Shown here: in pieces, positions 1-5,188 of the stretch
How the letters are laid out: each line of letters opens with the position of its first letter
How positions within the stretch are numbered: the first letter of the stretch is position 1
Assembly: GCA_016763595.1 (NCBI GenBank)
Contig: JAESTN010000088.1
Span: forward strand, 1 to 5,188
Origin: Flavobacteriaceae bacterium
GTDB lineage: Bacteria > Bacteroidota > Bacteroidia > Flavobacteriales > Flavobacteriaceae
Direction of reading: 5' to 3'
Length of the DNA: 5,188 nt
The notes under the pieces: model-generated
Told to the model about the DNA's origin: nothing
What the model saw: the letters and a program-made list of their open reading frames with translations, nothing else
The model's database searches: none
Program-made: the position numbers and the translations under genes

Positions 1-821
1 CGGCTAAAAATATTGAAGATCGCATCGCTATTCGAGAGGCTTCAGGGAGTACGCATCAAGAGGCAGAATTAAAAGGAGTTGAAGAATACGCAATAGAATG
101 TTCTATCTTAAAGGTTGCTGTTTCTGAAGACGTACAAAATTGTGCTGATGAAGGAATTCAGATTTATGGAGGAATGGGATTCTCTGAAGAAGCACCTATG
201 GAGTCTGCTTGGAGAGATGCTCGTATTGCTCGTATTTACGAAGGAACCAATGAAATTAACAGAATGTTAGCTGTTGGAATGTTAGTGAAAAAAGCAATGA
301 AAGGTCATGTAGATTTACTAGGACCTGCAACCGCAGTCGGTGAAGAATTATTAGGAATTCCTTCTTTTGACACACCAGATTACGCTGAGTTATTTGCTGA
401 AGAAAAAGAAATGGTTGCAAAACTTAAAAAAGTATTCTTACTAGTTGCCGGTGGAGCTATTCAAAAGTATGGCCCTGAATTAGAAGAACACCAACAATTA
501 TTAAATGCTGCTTCAAATATTTTAATTGAAGTTTATATGGCTGAATCTGCAATTTTAAGAACTGAGAAAAACGCCAAACGTTTTGGAGAAGATTCTCAGA
601 AAGAACAAATTGCTATGTCTCAATTATACTTATACAATGCCGTAGACATCATTATTAAAAATGCCAAAGAAGGAATTATTTCTTTTGCTGAAGGCGATGA
701 GCAACGCATGATGTTAATGGGATTAAAACGTTTCACAAAATATGCCAACTACCCAAATGTAATTGAATTGAGAAATACAATTGCAGAAAAGGTAAAAGCA
801 GAAAACAAATATTGTTTCTAA
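1..821 (+). CDS. Acyl-CoA dehydrogenase, C-terminal part (5' end outside window)
   Basis: Flavoenzyme catalysing the FAD-dependent alpha,beta-dehydrogenation of acyl-CoA, the first step of beta-oxidation, in the cytoplasm. The frame is open from base 3 to the TAA at 819-821, giving 272 residues. No start codon is claimed, because the gene begins upstream and the first in-frame ATG (174) lies inside a conserved motif. Seen: IQIYGGMGFSEE at about residues 52-63, then RDARIARIYEGTNEINR, the family signature of the last helix of the dehydrogenase fold. Its Glu (codon 240-242) is at the usual catalytic-base position. About 190 residues follow this signature. Such a long helical extension matches the VLCAD/ACAD9-like subgroup of about 600 residues common in Bacteroidota, rather than 380-residue short ACADs. 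Chain-length preference cannot be read. Upstream beta-oxidation partners would be expected but lie outside. The gene converges on the DUF4097 operon and ends before a strong hairpin. Confidence 0.93.
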   Translation, partial: AKNIEDRIAIREASGSTHQEAELKGVEEYAIECSILKVAVSEDVQNCADEGIQIYGGMGFSEEAPMESAWRDARIARIYEGTNEINRMLAVGMLVKKAMKGHVDLLGPATAVGEELLGIPSFDTPDYAELFAEEKEMVAKLKKVFLLVAGGAIQKYGPELEEHQQLLNAASNILIEVYMAESAILRTEKNAKRFGEDSQKEQIAMSQLYLYNAVDIIIKNAKEGIISFAEGDEQRMMLMGLKRFTKYANYPNVIELRNTIAEKVKAENKYCF

Positions 822-938
822 AAAATTAAGGTCATTTATTTCTTCCGTAAAAGGTTTGGAGGAACTGAACAGATTTAAGATACTTGACCTTTAATAAGCT
901 TCTTTAACTTTATGAGTTTTAGAATTTAGTTGTTTGTT
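822..938. other. Non-coding 3' region between converging genes
   Basis: No convincing gene is seen here. The stretch is somewhat less A/T-monotonous than other gaps and contains an imperfect inverted repeat, TTAAGGTCA (826-834) against TGACCTTTAA (885-894), one bulged base apart and about 50 bases between arms. It probably forms the 3' untranslated part of the acyl-CoA dehydrogenase mRNA, upstream of the terminator hairpin. A short open frame across it has no start codon. Confidence 0.4.
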
Positions 939-984
939 AAAGACCGTTATAAATTAATTTTTATAACGGTCTTTTTAATTTTTT
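939..984 (+). terminator. Intrinsic terminator of the acyl-CoA dehydrogenase gene, possibly bidirectional
   Basis: A perfect 15-bp inverted repeat, AAAGACCGTTATAAA at 939-953 and its complement at 960-974, encloses a 6-base loop (TTAATT). On the + strand it is followed by TT-AA-TTTTTT (975-984), a good U-tract for the gene ending at 821. On the - strand only the three T of the stem end and then AACAAACAA follow. Termination of the converging DUF4097 operon (ending at 997) is therefore plausible but weaker. The hairpin sits 117 bases after the + strand stop and 22 bases after the - strand stop. Confidence 0.85.
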
Positions 985-996
985 ATATGTAAAGTT

Positions 997-1806
997 CTAT
1001 TTAGACCTTAATATGATATCTCCATTAAATGTTTTAAAAGAAATTTCTGGGCCTCCGCCGTTAATTGAACCTGTAATCCAATTTTCTACTTTCACCTTAT
1101 AAACTCCTCCTTTAGATGCTCTTCCTTTGGTTACTTTTGCTTTTTGTGGTTTAGATTTTAAATCAAAATCTGTAAATATTTCTCCTCTATCAGATTTTAA
1201 TTTTAAATCTGCTTTCATCGACTTTGGAAATGTTACATCTAATATTCCGTTTAAACTACTAAATGCCATTGCTGTGTTTGGAGTCACTTTTAATAAATTG
1301 GCTACAATATCTCCATTTACAGTGTCCGCACTCACAGAACCAGTAATATCTTTCAATGTAATTTTACCATTCACATTACTTACCTCAATAGCTCCTTTAA
1401 TATTAGAAATTTGAATAAAACCTCTATTCACTGTTGACACCTTTAAAGAAAAATTAACGGGCACTTTTATGTCAAAATCGATCGTTCCCATTGGAGTAGT
1501 TTCTACTTTAACAGTGTTGTCATATTCTTCAACAGAGAACTCCATTGAATTATTAGAGATTTTCTTTAGCCCATATTTGTTTGGCTTACTTTTTCTCTTC
1601 TTCCCTACTCTTCTTGTTCCTACTACAACTACCTCTTTACCATTGTAACCTGTAATTGTGATAGCGCCACTTACAATTCCTATTTGTAAAACTCCTGAAC
1701 TGTTTGGGTTACTTAATGGAACTGCTATTTTTTCTTGTGCTGAACTATTTGCAACCATTAAAAATAGGATTGCTACTGCGATTGATTTTATTGTTTTGAA
1801 TTTCAT
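997..1806 (-). CDS. Secreted DUF4097-like beta-strand-repeat protein (second paralogue)
   Basis: Exported protein of 269 residues with no known enzymatic role. Residues 1-23 form a signal peptide: basic start MKFKTIK, hydrophobic AVAILFLMVA, and a probable signal peptidase I site at SSA|Q. The rest is built of short beta-strand units punctuated by N-G turns (GYNGK, NVNGK, TVNGD, SLNGI, FNGDI), the pattern of the DUF4097/adhesin-like beta-repeat family, which probably forms a stacked or helical beta sheet. A basic patch, RRVGKKRKSKPNK, lies around residues 65-78. There is no C-terminal sorting domain, lipobox or transmembrane helix, so a periplasmic location is most likely. It is colinear with the gene before it (shared GYNGK, I.VP.N.S..VSTVN, and a C-terminal GG....F..NGD.I). 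It starts 4 bases after that gene's stop and is clearly co-transcribed. It ends with TAG. The family call comes from sequence pattern; the function is unknown. Confidence 0.85.
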   Translation of the reverse strand: MKFKTIKSIAVAILFLMVANSSAQEKIAVPLSNPNSSGVLQIGIVSGAITITGYNGKEVVVVGTRRVGKKRKSKPNKYGLKKISNNSMEFSVEEYDNTVKVETTPMGTIDFDIKVPVNFSLKVSTVNRGFIQISNIKGAIEVSNVNGKITLKDITGSVSADTVNGDIVANLLKVTPNTAMAFSSLNGILDVTFPKSMKADLKLKSDRGEIFTDFDLKSKPQKAKVTKGRASKGGVYKVKVENWITGSINGGGPEISFKTFNGDIILRSK

Positions 1807-1810
1807 CTTA

Positions 1811-2683
1811 TTAGTTTTTTACTATTGTATCTCCGTTTAATTGATCAAAATTTAATTGTACGCCTCCGTTACCAATTTTAAACTGCCCTTTTGATCGTAT
1901 TTTATACTTTACTCCTTTGCTTTTTCTTATTTGTTCTTTTACAATTTTGGGTGCTAGATTAGACACTGCATAACTTGTATAAAAACCACCGTTCATTGTT
2001 CTATGACTCACATTTGCGTTTAAACTGCCTTTAAATTTAATATTGATATCTCCATTTAAAGACCTGTACCAACTTTCTTTAGTTGGGTTCTTAGTATACA
2101 CAATATTAATATCCCTATTCAATGCATTTACATCTGTTGTTCCAGACACATTTTTTAAGGTAATTGCACCATTTACATTATTGGCTGATAAATATTCTCC
2201 ATGCATATTTTGCACATAAATATCACCATCATTTACAGTACTCACATCAATACTTACATTCTTTGGCACTTTAATTTTAAAATCTAAAGAATACTCATAC
2301 TTTCTTCTGCTGCGTCTGCTATTCCAATTTTCTCTGTGACTATATGATCCCGTTTCTGGGTTAAAAGAAGTATATGGAGAGTTTGAATATGCATAGATTT
2401 TATTTCCTCTTTTGACAACTTTTAAATTGATTTCTCTTTTCCCTTTTGCTACAATCTCAGAAGTTTTCCCTGTAATTGTTTTAGTAACTTCTATTATAAT
2501 TGTTTTTCCATTATACCCTTCTACTTCAATGGCTCCGTGCATATTGTCTACATAAAAAGTATTGTTTTTTGATAGGCTATTAAATTGCACTTCTTTTTTG
2601 ATTGTTTCTGTACTTTTCTGCGCAGTTACTGTTATTGAACAGCAACACACAATGATCATAATTATTGGTTTTAAAAATTTCAT
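1811..2683 (-). CDS. Secreted DUF4097-like beta-strand-repeat protein (first paralogue)
   Basis: Exported protein of 290 residues, a tandem paralogue of the next gene. The signal peptide occupies about residues 1-22 (MKFLKP, then IIMIIVCCCSI, cleavage probably TVTA|Q). Three successive cysteines in the hydrophobic core are unusual, but there is no proper lipobox. The mature part repeats beta strands with N-G or H-G turns (NMHGAIEVEGYNGK, NNVNGAITLKNVSG, RSLNGDINI, RTMNGG, LNGDTIV), as in the DUF4097 family. An insertion at about residues 105-130 is rich in Ser, Arg, Tyr and Asn (RENWNSRRSRRKYEYS). The gene ends with tandem stops TAA TAA, the second only one base before the next ATG. It lies 116 bases downstream of the anti-sigma-like gene, so it is either the third gene of one operon or has its own promoter in that gap. 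The ATG at 2683 is preceded by an almost pure A leader. Location is probably periplasmic; role unknown, likely envelope-related from context. Confidence 0.85.
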   Translation of the reverse strand: MKFLKPIIMIIVCCCSITVTAQKSTETIKKEVQFNSLSKNNTFYVDNMHGAIEVEGYNGKTIIIEVTKTITGKTSEIVAKGKREINLKVVKRGNKIYAYSNSPYTSFNPETGSYSHRENWNSRRSRRKYEYSLDFKIKVPKNVSIDVSTVNDGDIYVQNMHGEYLSANNVNGAITLKNVSGTTDVNALNRDINIVYTKNPTKESWYRSLNGDINIKFKGSLNANVSHRTMNGGFYTSYAVSNLAPKIVKEQIRKSKGVKYKIRSKGQFKIGNGGVQLNFDQLNGDTIVKN

Positions 2684-2700
2684 TTTTTTTCTTTTTTTTT
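2684..2700 (-). promoter_or_regulatory. A-rich translation leader of the first DUF4097 gene
   Basis: Directly before the ATG the - strand reads nine A, one G, seven A (2700 down to 2684). No Shine-Dalgarno match exists. Bacteroidota commonly use A-rich, unstructured leaders for initiation, so this supports the chosen start. The A9 run is also a place where polymerase slippage could alter the leader length. Confidence 0.5.
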
Positions 2701-2799
2701 GATGAATGACTTGTTTCTTTTTTAGTAAAGAGCGACCTAGGACTTGCCAATTACATCATGTTGTATTGATTAATTTGATCAGAATTAACCAACATAGTA
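2701..2799 (-). other. Intergenic spacer inside the sigma/DUF4097 cluster
   Basis: This gap holds two palindromic segments but no convincing promoter. Near the anti-sigma stop is an inverted repeat, GATTAATT (2768-2775) against AATTAACC (2783-2790): 8 bp including one G-U pair, 7-base loop, no U-tract, so not an intrinsic terminator. Further along is GACCTAGGAC (2734-2743), a near-palindrome around CCTAGG in a locally GC-richer patch. Either could be an operator or processing site. I find no match to the Bacteroidota housekeeping pattern (TTG, then TAnnTTTG) at proper spacing. Confidence 0.35.
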
Positions 2800-3588
2800 T
2801 TAGATTATTTGTTGTATACTTTCTTGCATTTTTTGCTTTGCACTTTCATTTACATCTTTCTCTTCGATTAATTTCTTAAATGAATTTACCGCTTTCTTCT
2901 CTTGTAATTTCACCATTAAATCTGCCAAAGCAATTTGGACCATTGGTGATTTTTGATGTATAATTGAAGCAATTAATCCTTCTCTTACTTCAGATATCTC
3001 TGTGTAATTTGATAATGCCTCGATGGCAGATAAGCGGACGTTTACGTTGGTATCACTATTTAATGTAGAGAACAATGCGTTGGTTATTGTTTTTGTTACA
3101 GAACTCAATTTGCTCACTTCATTTACTGCTTGTAATCTTTTATTTGCCGATGGTTGGTCTAATAAGGTCAATACCAATTGAGAACGAACACTCTCTGTTT
3201 CATTCTGAGCAACATCTAACAATTGCAAATCTGAATTGGTATTAAAATTAAATGTACTTCCTACAAAAAAACCAACCGTTAAAATAGCCAATGTATATGC
3301 AAGCTGTTTTGTAAACTTAGCGTGAAAAACACTTATTAAGGCATCAAACAAAGACAGATTGTTATTCTTTTTTTCTGCTGCGTTTAACATTGAATAAAAC
3401 TTCATATCCATAGCAGAAGTTGCTTCAACCTCTTCATCAAAACTAGTTAAGAATAAACTCATTTCTTCAACTTCTTGGTTTGATTTTGGATTGTTCTTTA
3501 AAAACAGTTCAAACTCTTGTTTTTGTTGCTCAGAACAATTCCCTGTAATATAATCTGTAATTAACTCTTCAAATTGTTTACGTTCCAT
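2800..3588 (-). CDS. Membrane anti-sigma-like protein with HEAT-type repeats
   Basis: Predicted regulator of the ECF sigma factor encoded just upstream; 262 residues. The N-terminus (about 1-65) is helical and acidic, with DYITGNCSEQQKQEFELFL resembling the 'Y-L-x-G-x-L-S-x-x-E' helix pair of anti-sigma domains. It has one Cys (18) and no HxxxCxxC, so it is not a zinc-binding type. One transmembrane helix lies at about 96-114 (LAYTLAILTVGFFVGSTF). The remaining 130 or so residues consist of helical pairs such as RLQAVNEVSKL and NVRLSAIEALSNY, spaced about 30-36 residues apart, typical of HEAT repeats. With the N-terminus in the cytoplasm, the repeats would face the periplasm and could act as a sensor or docking surface. 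The ATG lies 2 bases after the sigma stop, indicating translational coupling and the classical sigma/anti-sigma order. Anti-sigma function is inferred from position and layout; the transmembrane helix and repeats are visible directly. Confidence 0.8.
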   Translation of the reverse strand: MERKQFEELITDYITGNCSEQQKQEFELFLKNNPKSNQEVEEMSLFLTSFDEEVEATSAMDMKFYSMLNAAEKKNNNLSLFDALISVFHAKFTKQLAYTLAILTVGFFVGSTFNFNTNSDLQLLDVAQNETESVRSQLVLTLLDQPSANKRLQAVNEVSKLSSVTKTITNALFSTLNSDTNVNVRLSAIEALSNYTEISEVREGLIASIIHQKSPMVQIALADLMVKLQEKKAVNSFKKLIEEKDVNESAKQKMQESIQQII

Positions 3589-3590
3589 GA

Positions 3591-4142
3591 TTATCTTTTT
3601 TCAAGTGTTAAAAAAACCTCTTTTAACTCGTTTAAAGCTCGGTGAACTTTAGTTCTTGCTGCTCCTTCACTACAACCTATAATTTCACCTACTTCTTTAT
3701 ATTTTAATTCTCTAAATTTACTTAACATCAACAATTCTTTTTTCTCTGCTGATAATTGGTTTAATGCCAATTGTAAGGTAGATTCATTTTCGCTTTTTGT
3801 TATTTCTGATTCAATAGTTTCTGATGTTGTGACACTGTATTCTATTTCATCAATATCTTGATGTCTATTTTTCTTTTCCTTTCTATAATTGTCATAATTG
3901 GTGTTTCTTGCTATCTGAAATATCCATGTGACAAACTTGCTATCTTCTGTATACGTATGCTTGTATTTTAAGATTCTGATAAAGACATTCTGCACCAAAT
4001 CTTCACTTAAATTTGCATCTCTATTCATTTGAAAAAAAAACCCGAATAATCTCTTTTTATAGCGCTCGTATAATAAGCCTAGTCTAAAGGTTTCTCCCAT
4101 TTTTACTTTCAGCATAATTGCATTATCTGATAATGTATCCAA
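3591..4142 (-). CDS. ECF-type RNA polymerase sigma factor (sigma-70 family, RpoE-like)
   Basis: Alternative sigma factor of 183 residues that directs RNA polymerase to a stress-type promoter set. Region 2 covers about 22-90: LLYERYKKRLFGFFF, then LSEDLVQNVFIRIL (core binding), then FVTWIFQIARNTNYDNYRK (regions 2.3-2.4, -10 recognition). An acidic Ser/Thr/Glu-rich linker lies at about 96-121. Region 4 covers about 124-176, with the helix-turn-helix KYKEVGEIIGCSEGAARTKV reading the -35 element. There is no region 1, 3 or C-terminal extension, as expected of an ECF factor. The start used is TTG at 4142-4140, which gives the family-like beginning MDTLSDNAIMLKVK. An in-frame TAA at 4157-4155 excludes anything further upstream, and the first ATG (4115) would cut off nine residues conserved in my memory of relatives. 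It is the first gene of the cluster, 2 bases from its presumed anti-sigma partner. Confidence 0.93.
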   Translation of the reverse strand: MDTLSDNAIMLKVKMGETFRLGLLYERYKKRLFGFFFQMNRDANLSEDLVQNVFIRILKYKHTYTEDSKFVTWIFQIARNTNYDNYRKEKKNRHQDIDEIEYSVTTSETIESEITKSENESTLQLALNQLSAEKKELLMLSKFRELKYKEVGEIIGCSEGAARTKVHRALNELKEVFLTLEKR

Positions 4143-4173
4143 ATTTTGTTCTTGTTAGTTGATTTTCTAAAAT

Positions 4174-4203
4174 GATTAACTGCTCTTTTATAAAAACGTT
4201 ACA
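4174..4203 (-). promoter_or_regulatory. Candidate proximal ECF-type promoter of the sigma operon
   Basis: Reading leftwards, TGTAAC (4203-4198) is followed after 16 bases by AGTTAATC (4181-4174). The AAC core resembles the -35 element that ECF sigma factors generally recognise, and the spacing is right for a -10 box. Transcription would start near 4166, about 25 bases before the TTG start. An A9 run (4221-4213) just upstream could act like an UP element. The same arrangement occurs once more upstream. This is inference from pattern; no start site is known. Confidence 0.35.
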
Positions 4204-4270
4204 AATTAATTATTTTTTTTTAATAGTTTGATTTCAAAGAGATATACTACAACTTCATCAAAACGTTACA
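4193..4270 (-). repeat. Pair of 11-bp direct repeats upstream of the sigma gene
   Basis: AAAACGTTACA occurs at 4193-4203 and at 4260-4270 on the + strand (TGTAACGTTTT on the - strand), start to start 67 bases. Both copies are perfect and contain the palindrome AACGTT. In such AT-rich DNA two exact 11-mers within one short intergenic region are unlikely by chance and point to a regulatory site. Confidence 0.75.
4241..4270 (-). promoter_or_regulatory. Candidate distal ECF-type promoter of the sigma operon
   Basis: TGTAAC (4270-4265), 16 bases, then AGTATATC (4248-4241). This is the same layout as the proximal candidate, with 22 of 30 positions identical, including an unbroken TGTAACGTTTT. A partial housekeeping-like box, TCTCTTTG (compare TAnnTTTG), overlaps just downstream at 4243-4236. 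The sigma operon may thus be autoregulated by its own product with basal transcription from a housekeeping promoter. Alternatively, the two 11-mers are binding sites for another regulator. Confidence 0.3.
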
Positions 4271-4274
4271 CAAT

Positions 4275-4306
4275 AAAAAAGAGATTGCCGAAGCAATCTC
4301 TTTTTT
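4275..4306 (-). terminator. Intrinsic terminator of trxB with UUCG tetraloop
   Basis: A perfect 14-bp stem (4275-4288 with 4293-4306) closes a 4-base loop. On the - strand the loop reads C-UUCG-G, the extra-stable tetraloop. The 3' arm ends in six U, giving a proper terminator 24 bases after the trxB stop. The matching A6 on the other side makes it formally usable in both directions, but no + strand gene reads into it. It separates trxB from the sigma operon. Confidence 0.9.
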
Positions 4307-4329
4307 ATAAAATATATATGTGTAGGCAA

Positions 4330-5188
4330 TTATTCTAAAGCTCCTAAATAGCGTTCTGCATCTAAAGCTGCCATACAACCAGTACCTGCTGCCGTAACAG
4401 CTTGTCTATATTCTTTATCTTGTACATCTCCAGCGGCAAAAACACCTGGTAAATTTGTCTTAGTAGATTTCCCTTCTGTAATTAAATAACCGGTATCATC
4501 CATTTCTAAAACACCTTTAAAAATTCCAGTATTTGGGGTATGCCCAATAGCAATGAAAACTCCAGTTACAGCAATTTCAGTTTTCTCTCCAGTTTGATTA
4601 TTCACAGCTCTCACTCCATCAACAACTGTATCTCCAATTACCTCATCAATTTCTGTATTGTAAATAACTTCAATGTTTTCAGTTCTCTCTACTCTATGCT
4701 GCATTGCTTTTGATGCTCTCATATAGTCTTTACGAACCAAAATAGTTACTTTTTTACAAATATTTGCTAAATATGTAGCCTCTTCTGCAGCTGTATCACC
4801 TGCTCCAACAACAACAACATCTTGACCTTTGTAAAAGAACCCATCACAAGTAGCACACGCAGAAACTCCACCACCAATTAAACGTTGTTCACTTTCTATT
4901 CCTAAATATTTTGCAGTAGCACCTGTAGAAATAATTACAGTTTCAGCTTCAATAATAATTGAGCCGTCTATTGTAATTTTATGAAATCCTCCAACTTCTT
5001 TACTAAAATCAACTTTAGTAGCCAATCCAAATCTAACTTGAGTTCCAAAACGCTCAGCTTGAGTTTTTAAATCTTCCATCATTGCGGTTCCATCTGTTCC
5101 ATTTGGATAACCAGGAAAGTTATCAACTTCAGTAGTTGTTGTTAATTGACCTCCCATTTGCATACCTGTATACATAACAGGTTTCAAA
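4330..5188 (-). CDS. trxB: Thioredoxin-disulfide reductase (N-terminus outside window)
   Basis: NADPH- and FAD-dependent reductase of thioredoxin, cytoplasmic; it supplies electrons for disulfide reduction and repair. 285 residues are visible of an expected 315-325. The FAD-binding GxGxxG and the true start lie beyond the right edge. The first full codon, TTG at 5187, is simply Leu within the conserved (L)KPVMYTGMQMGGQLTTTTEV, not a start. Seen: GGQLTTTTEVDNFPGYP at about 12-28; redox-active CATC (111-114) in SACATCDGFFYKG; NADPH-binding GAGDTAAEEA (128-137); VRKDYMRAS, where arginines bind the NADP 2'-phosphate; and the C-terminal FAD motif GVFAAGDVQDKEYRQAVTAAGTG. All key residues in view are intact. 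It ends with TAA at 4330, followed by a strong terminator, so it is transcribed separately from the sigma cluster. Confidence 0.97.
   Translation of the reverse strand, partial: LKPVMYTGMQMGGQLTTTTEVDNFPGYPNGTDGTAMMEDLKTQAERFGTQVRFGLATKVDFSKEVGGFHKITIDGSIIIEAETVIISTGATAKYLGIESEQRLIGGGVSACATCDGFFYKGQDVVVVGAGDTAAEEATYLANICKKVTILVRKDYMRASKAMQHRVERTENIEVIYNTEIDEVIGDTVVDGVRAVNNQTGEKTEIAVTGVFIAIGHTPNTGIFKGVLEMDDTGYLITEGKSTKTNLPGVFAAGDVQDKEYRQAVTAAGTGCMAALDAERYLGALE

Noticed and set aside
174..176. ATG at 174 as start of the acyl-CoA dehydrogenase
   Set aside because: The frame stays open to the window edge and upstream codons encode conserved family sequence (IQIYGG directly before), so this Met is internal.
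823..894. Short open frame reading about 23 codons after the acyl-CoA dehydrogenase stop
   Set aside because: No start codon and no recognisable motif; short open frames of this size arise by chance.
1127..1414. Open frame of 95 codons on the + strand
   Set aside because: Lies wholly antisense inside the second DUF4097 gene, which has a signal peptide and clear family pattern. The + strand translation shows no domain and has no leader or promoter.
1658..1840. Open frame of 60 codons on the + strand
   Set aside because: Antisense to the signal peptide of one DUF4097 gene and the end of the other. Its hydrophobic look is the mirror of the AT-rich coding sequence.
997..2683. DUF4097 proteins as type IX secretion substrates or lipoproteins
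   Set aside because: Both end in the last N-G-D strand unit without a C-terminal sorting domain. The cysteines in the first signal peptide are not in a lipobox context.
2768..2790. Inverted repeat as an intrinsic terminator after the anti-sigma gene
   Set aside because: The stem is short and almost all A-T with one G-U pair, and no U-tract follows on the - strand.
5185..5187. TTG at 5187 as start of trxB
   Set aside because: It is the Leu of a conserved internal segment. The FAD-binding N-terminus is missing and must lie beyond the edge.

Overview
The window looks like chromosomal DNA of a marine-type Flavobacteriaceae (Bacteroidota; Polaribacter or Tenacibaculum-like is my guess). The DNA is strongly AT-rich. 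Gene starts are preceded by A-rich leaders rather than Shine-Dalgarno sequences. The gene families (long acyl-CoA dehydrogenase, small ECF sigma factor, HEAT-repeat membrane protein, DUF4097-like exported proteins) are typical of that group. I see no mobile element, CRISPR array, tRNA or rRNA.

Layout, left to right: (1) the 3' part of an acyl-CoA dehydrogenase gene on the + strand, cut by the left edge and ending at 821. (2) A 175-base convergent intergenic region with a perfect 15-bp stem terminator. (3) Four genes on the - strand, read from right to left: an ECF sigma factor (4142-3591), a membrane protein with an anti-sigma-like N-terminus and HEAT-like repeats (3588-2800), and two tandem, paralogous secreted DUF4097-like proteins (2683-1811 and 1806-997). 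Gaps are 2, 116 and 4 bases. (4) A 187-base intergenic region with a C(UUCG)G-capped terminator and, upstream of the sigma gene, two copies of TGTAACGTTTT that look like tandem ECF-type promoters. (5) A thioredoxin reductase gene (trxB) on the - strand, cut by the right edge.

The sigma/anti-sigma/DUF4097 cluster is the most interesting part. Inferred model: the membrane protein holds the sigma factor at the inner membrane. Its HEAT-like repeats in the periplasm sense an envelope signal. The released sigma factor then transcribes its own operon, including the two exported beta-repeat proteins, which may be effectors or part of the sensing loop. Signal and regulon cannot be read from the sequence. 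The flanking metabolic and redox genes are separated from the cluster by terminators and look unrelated to it.
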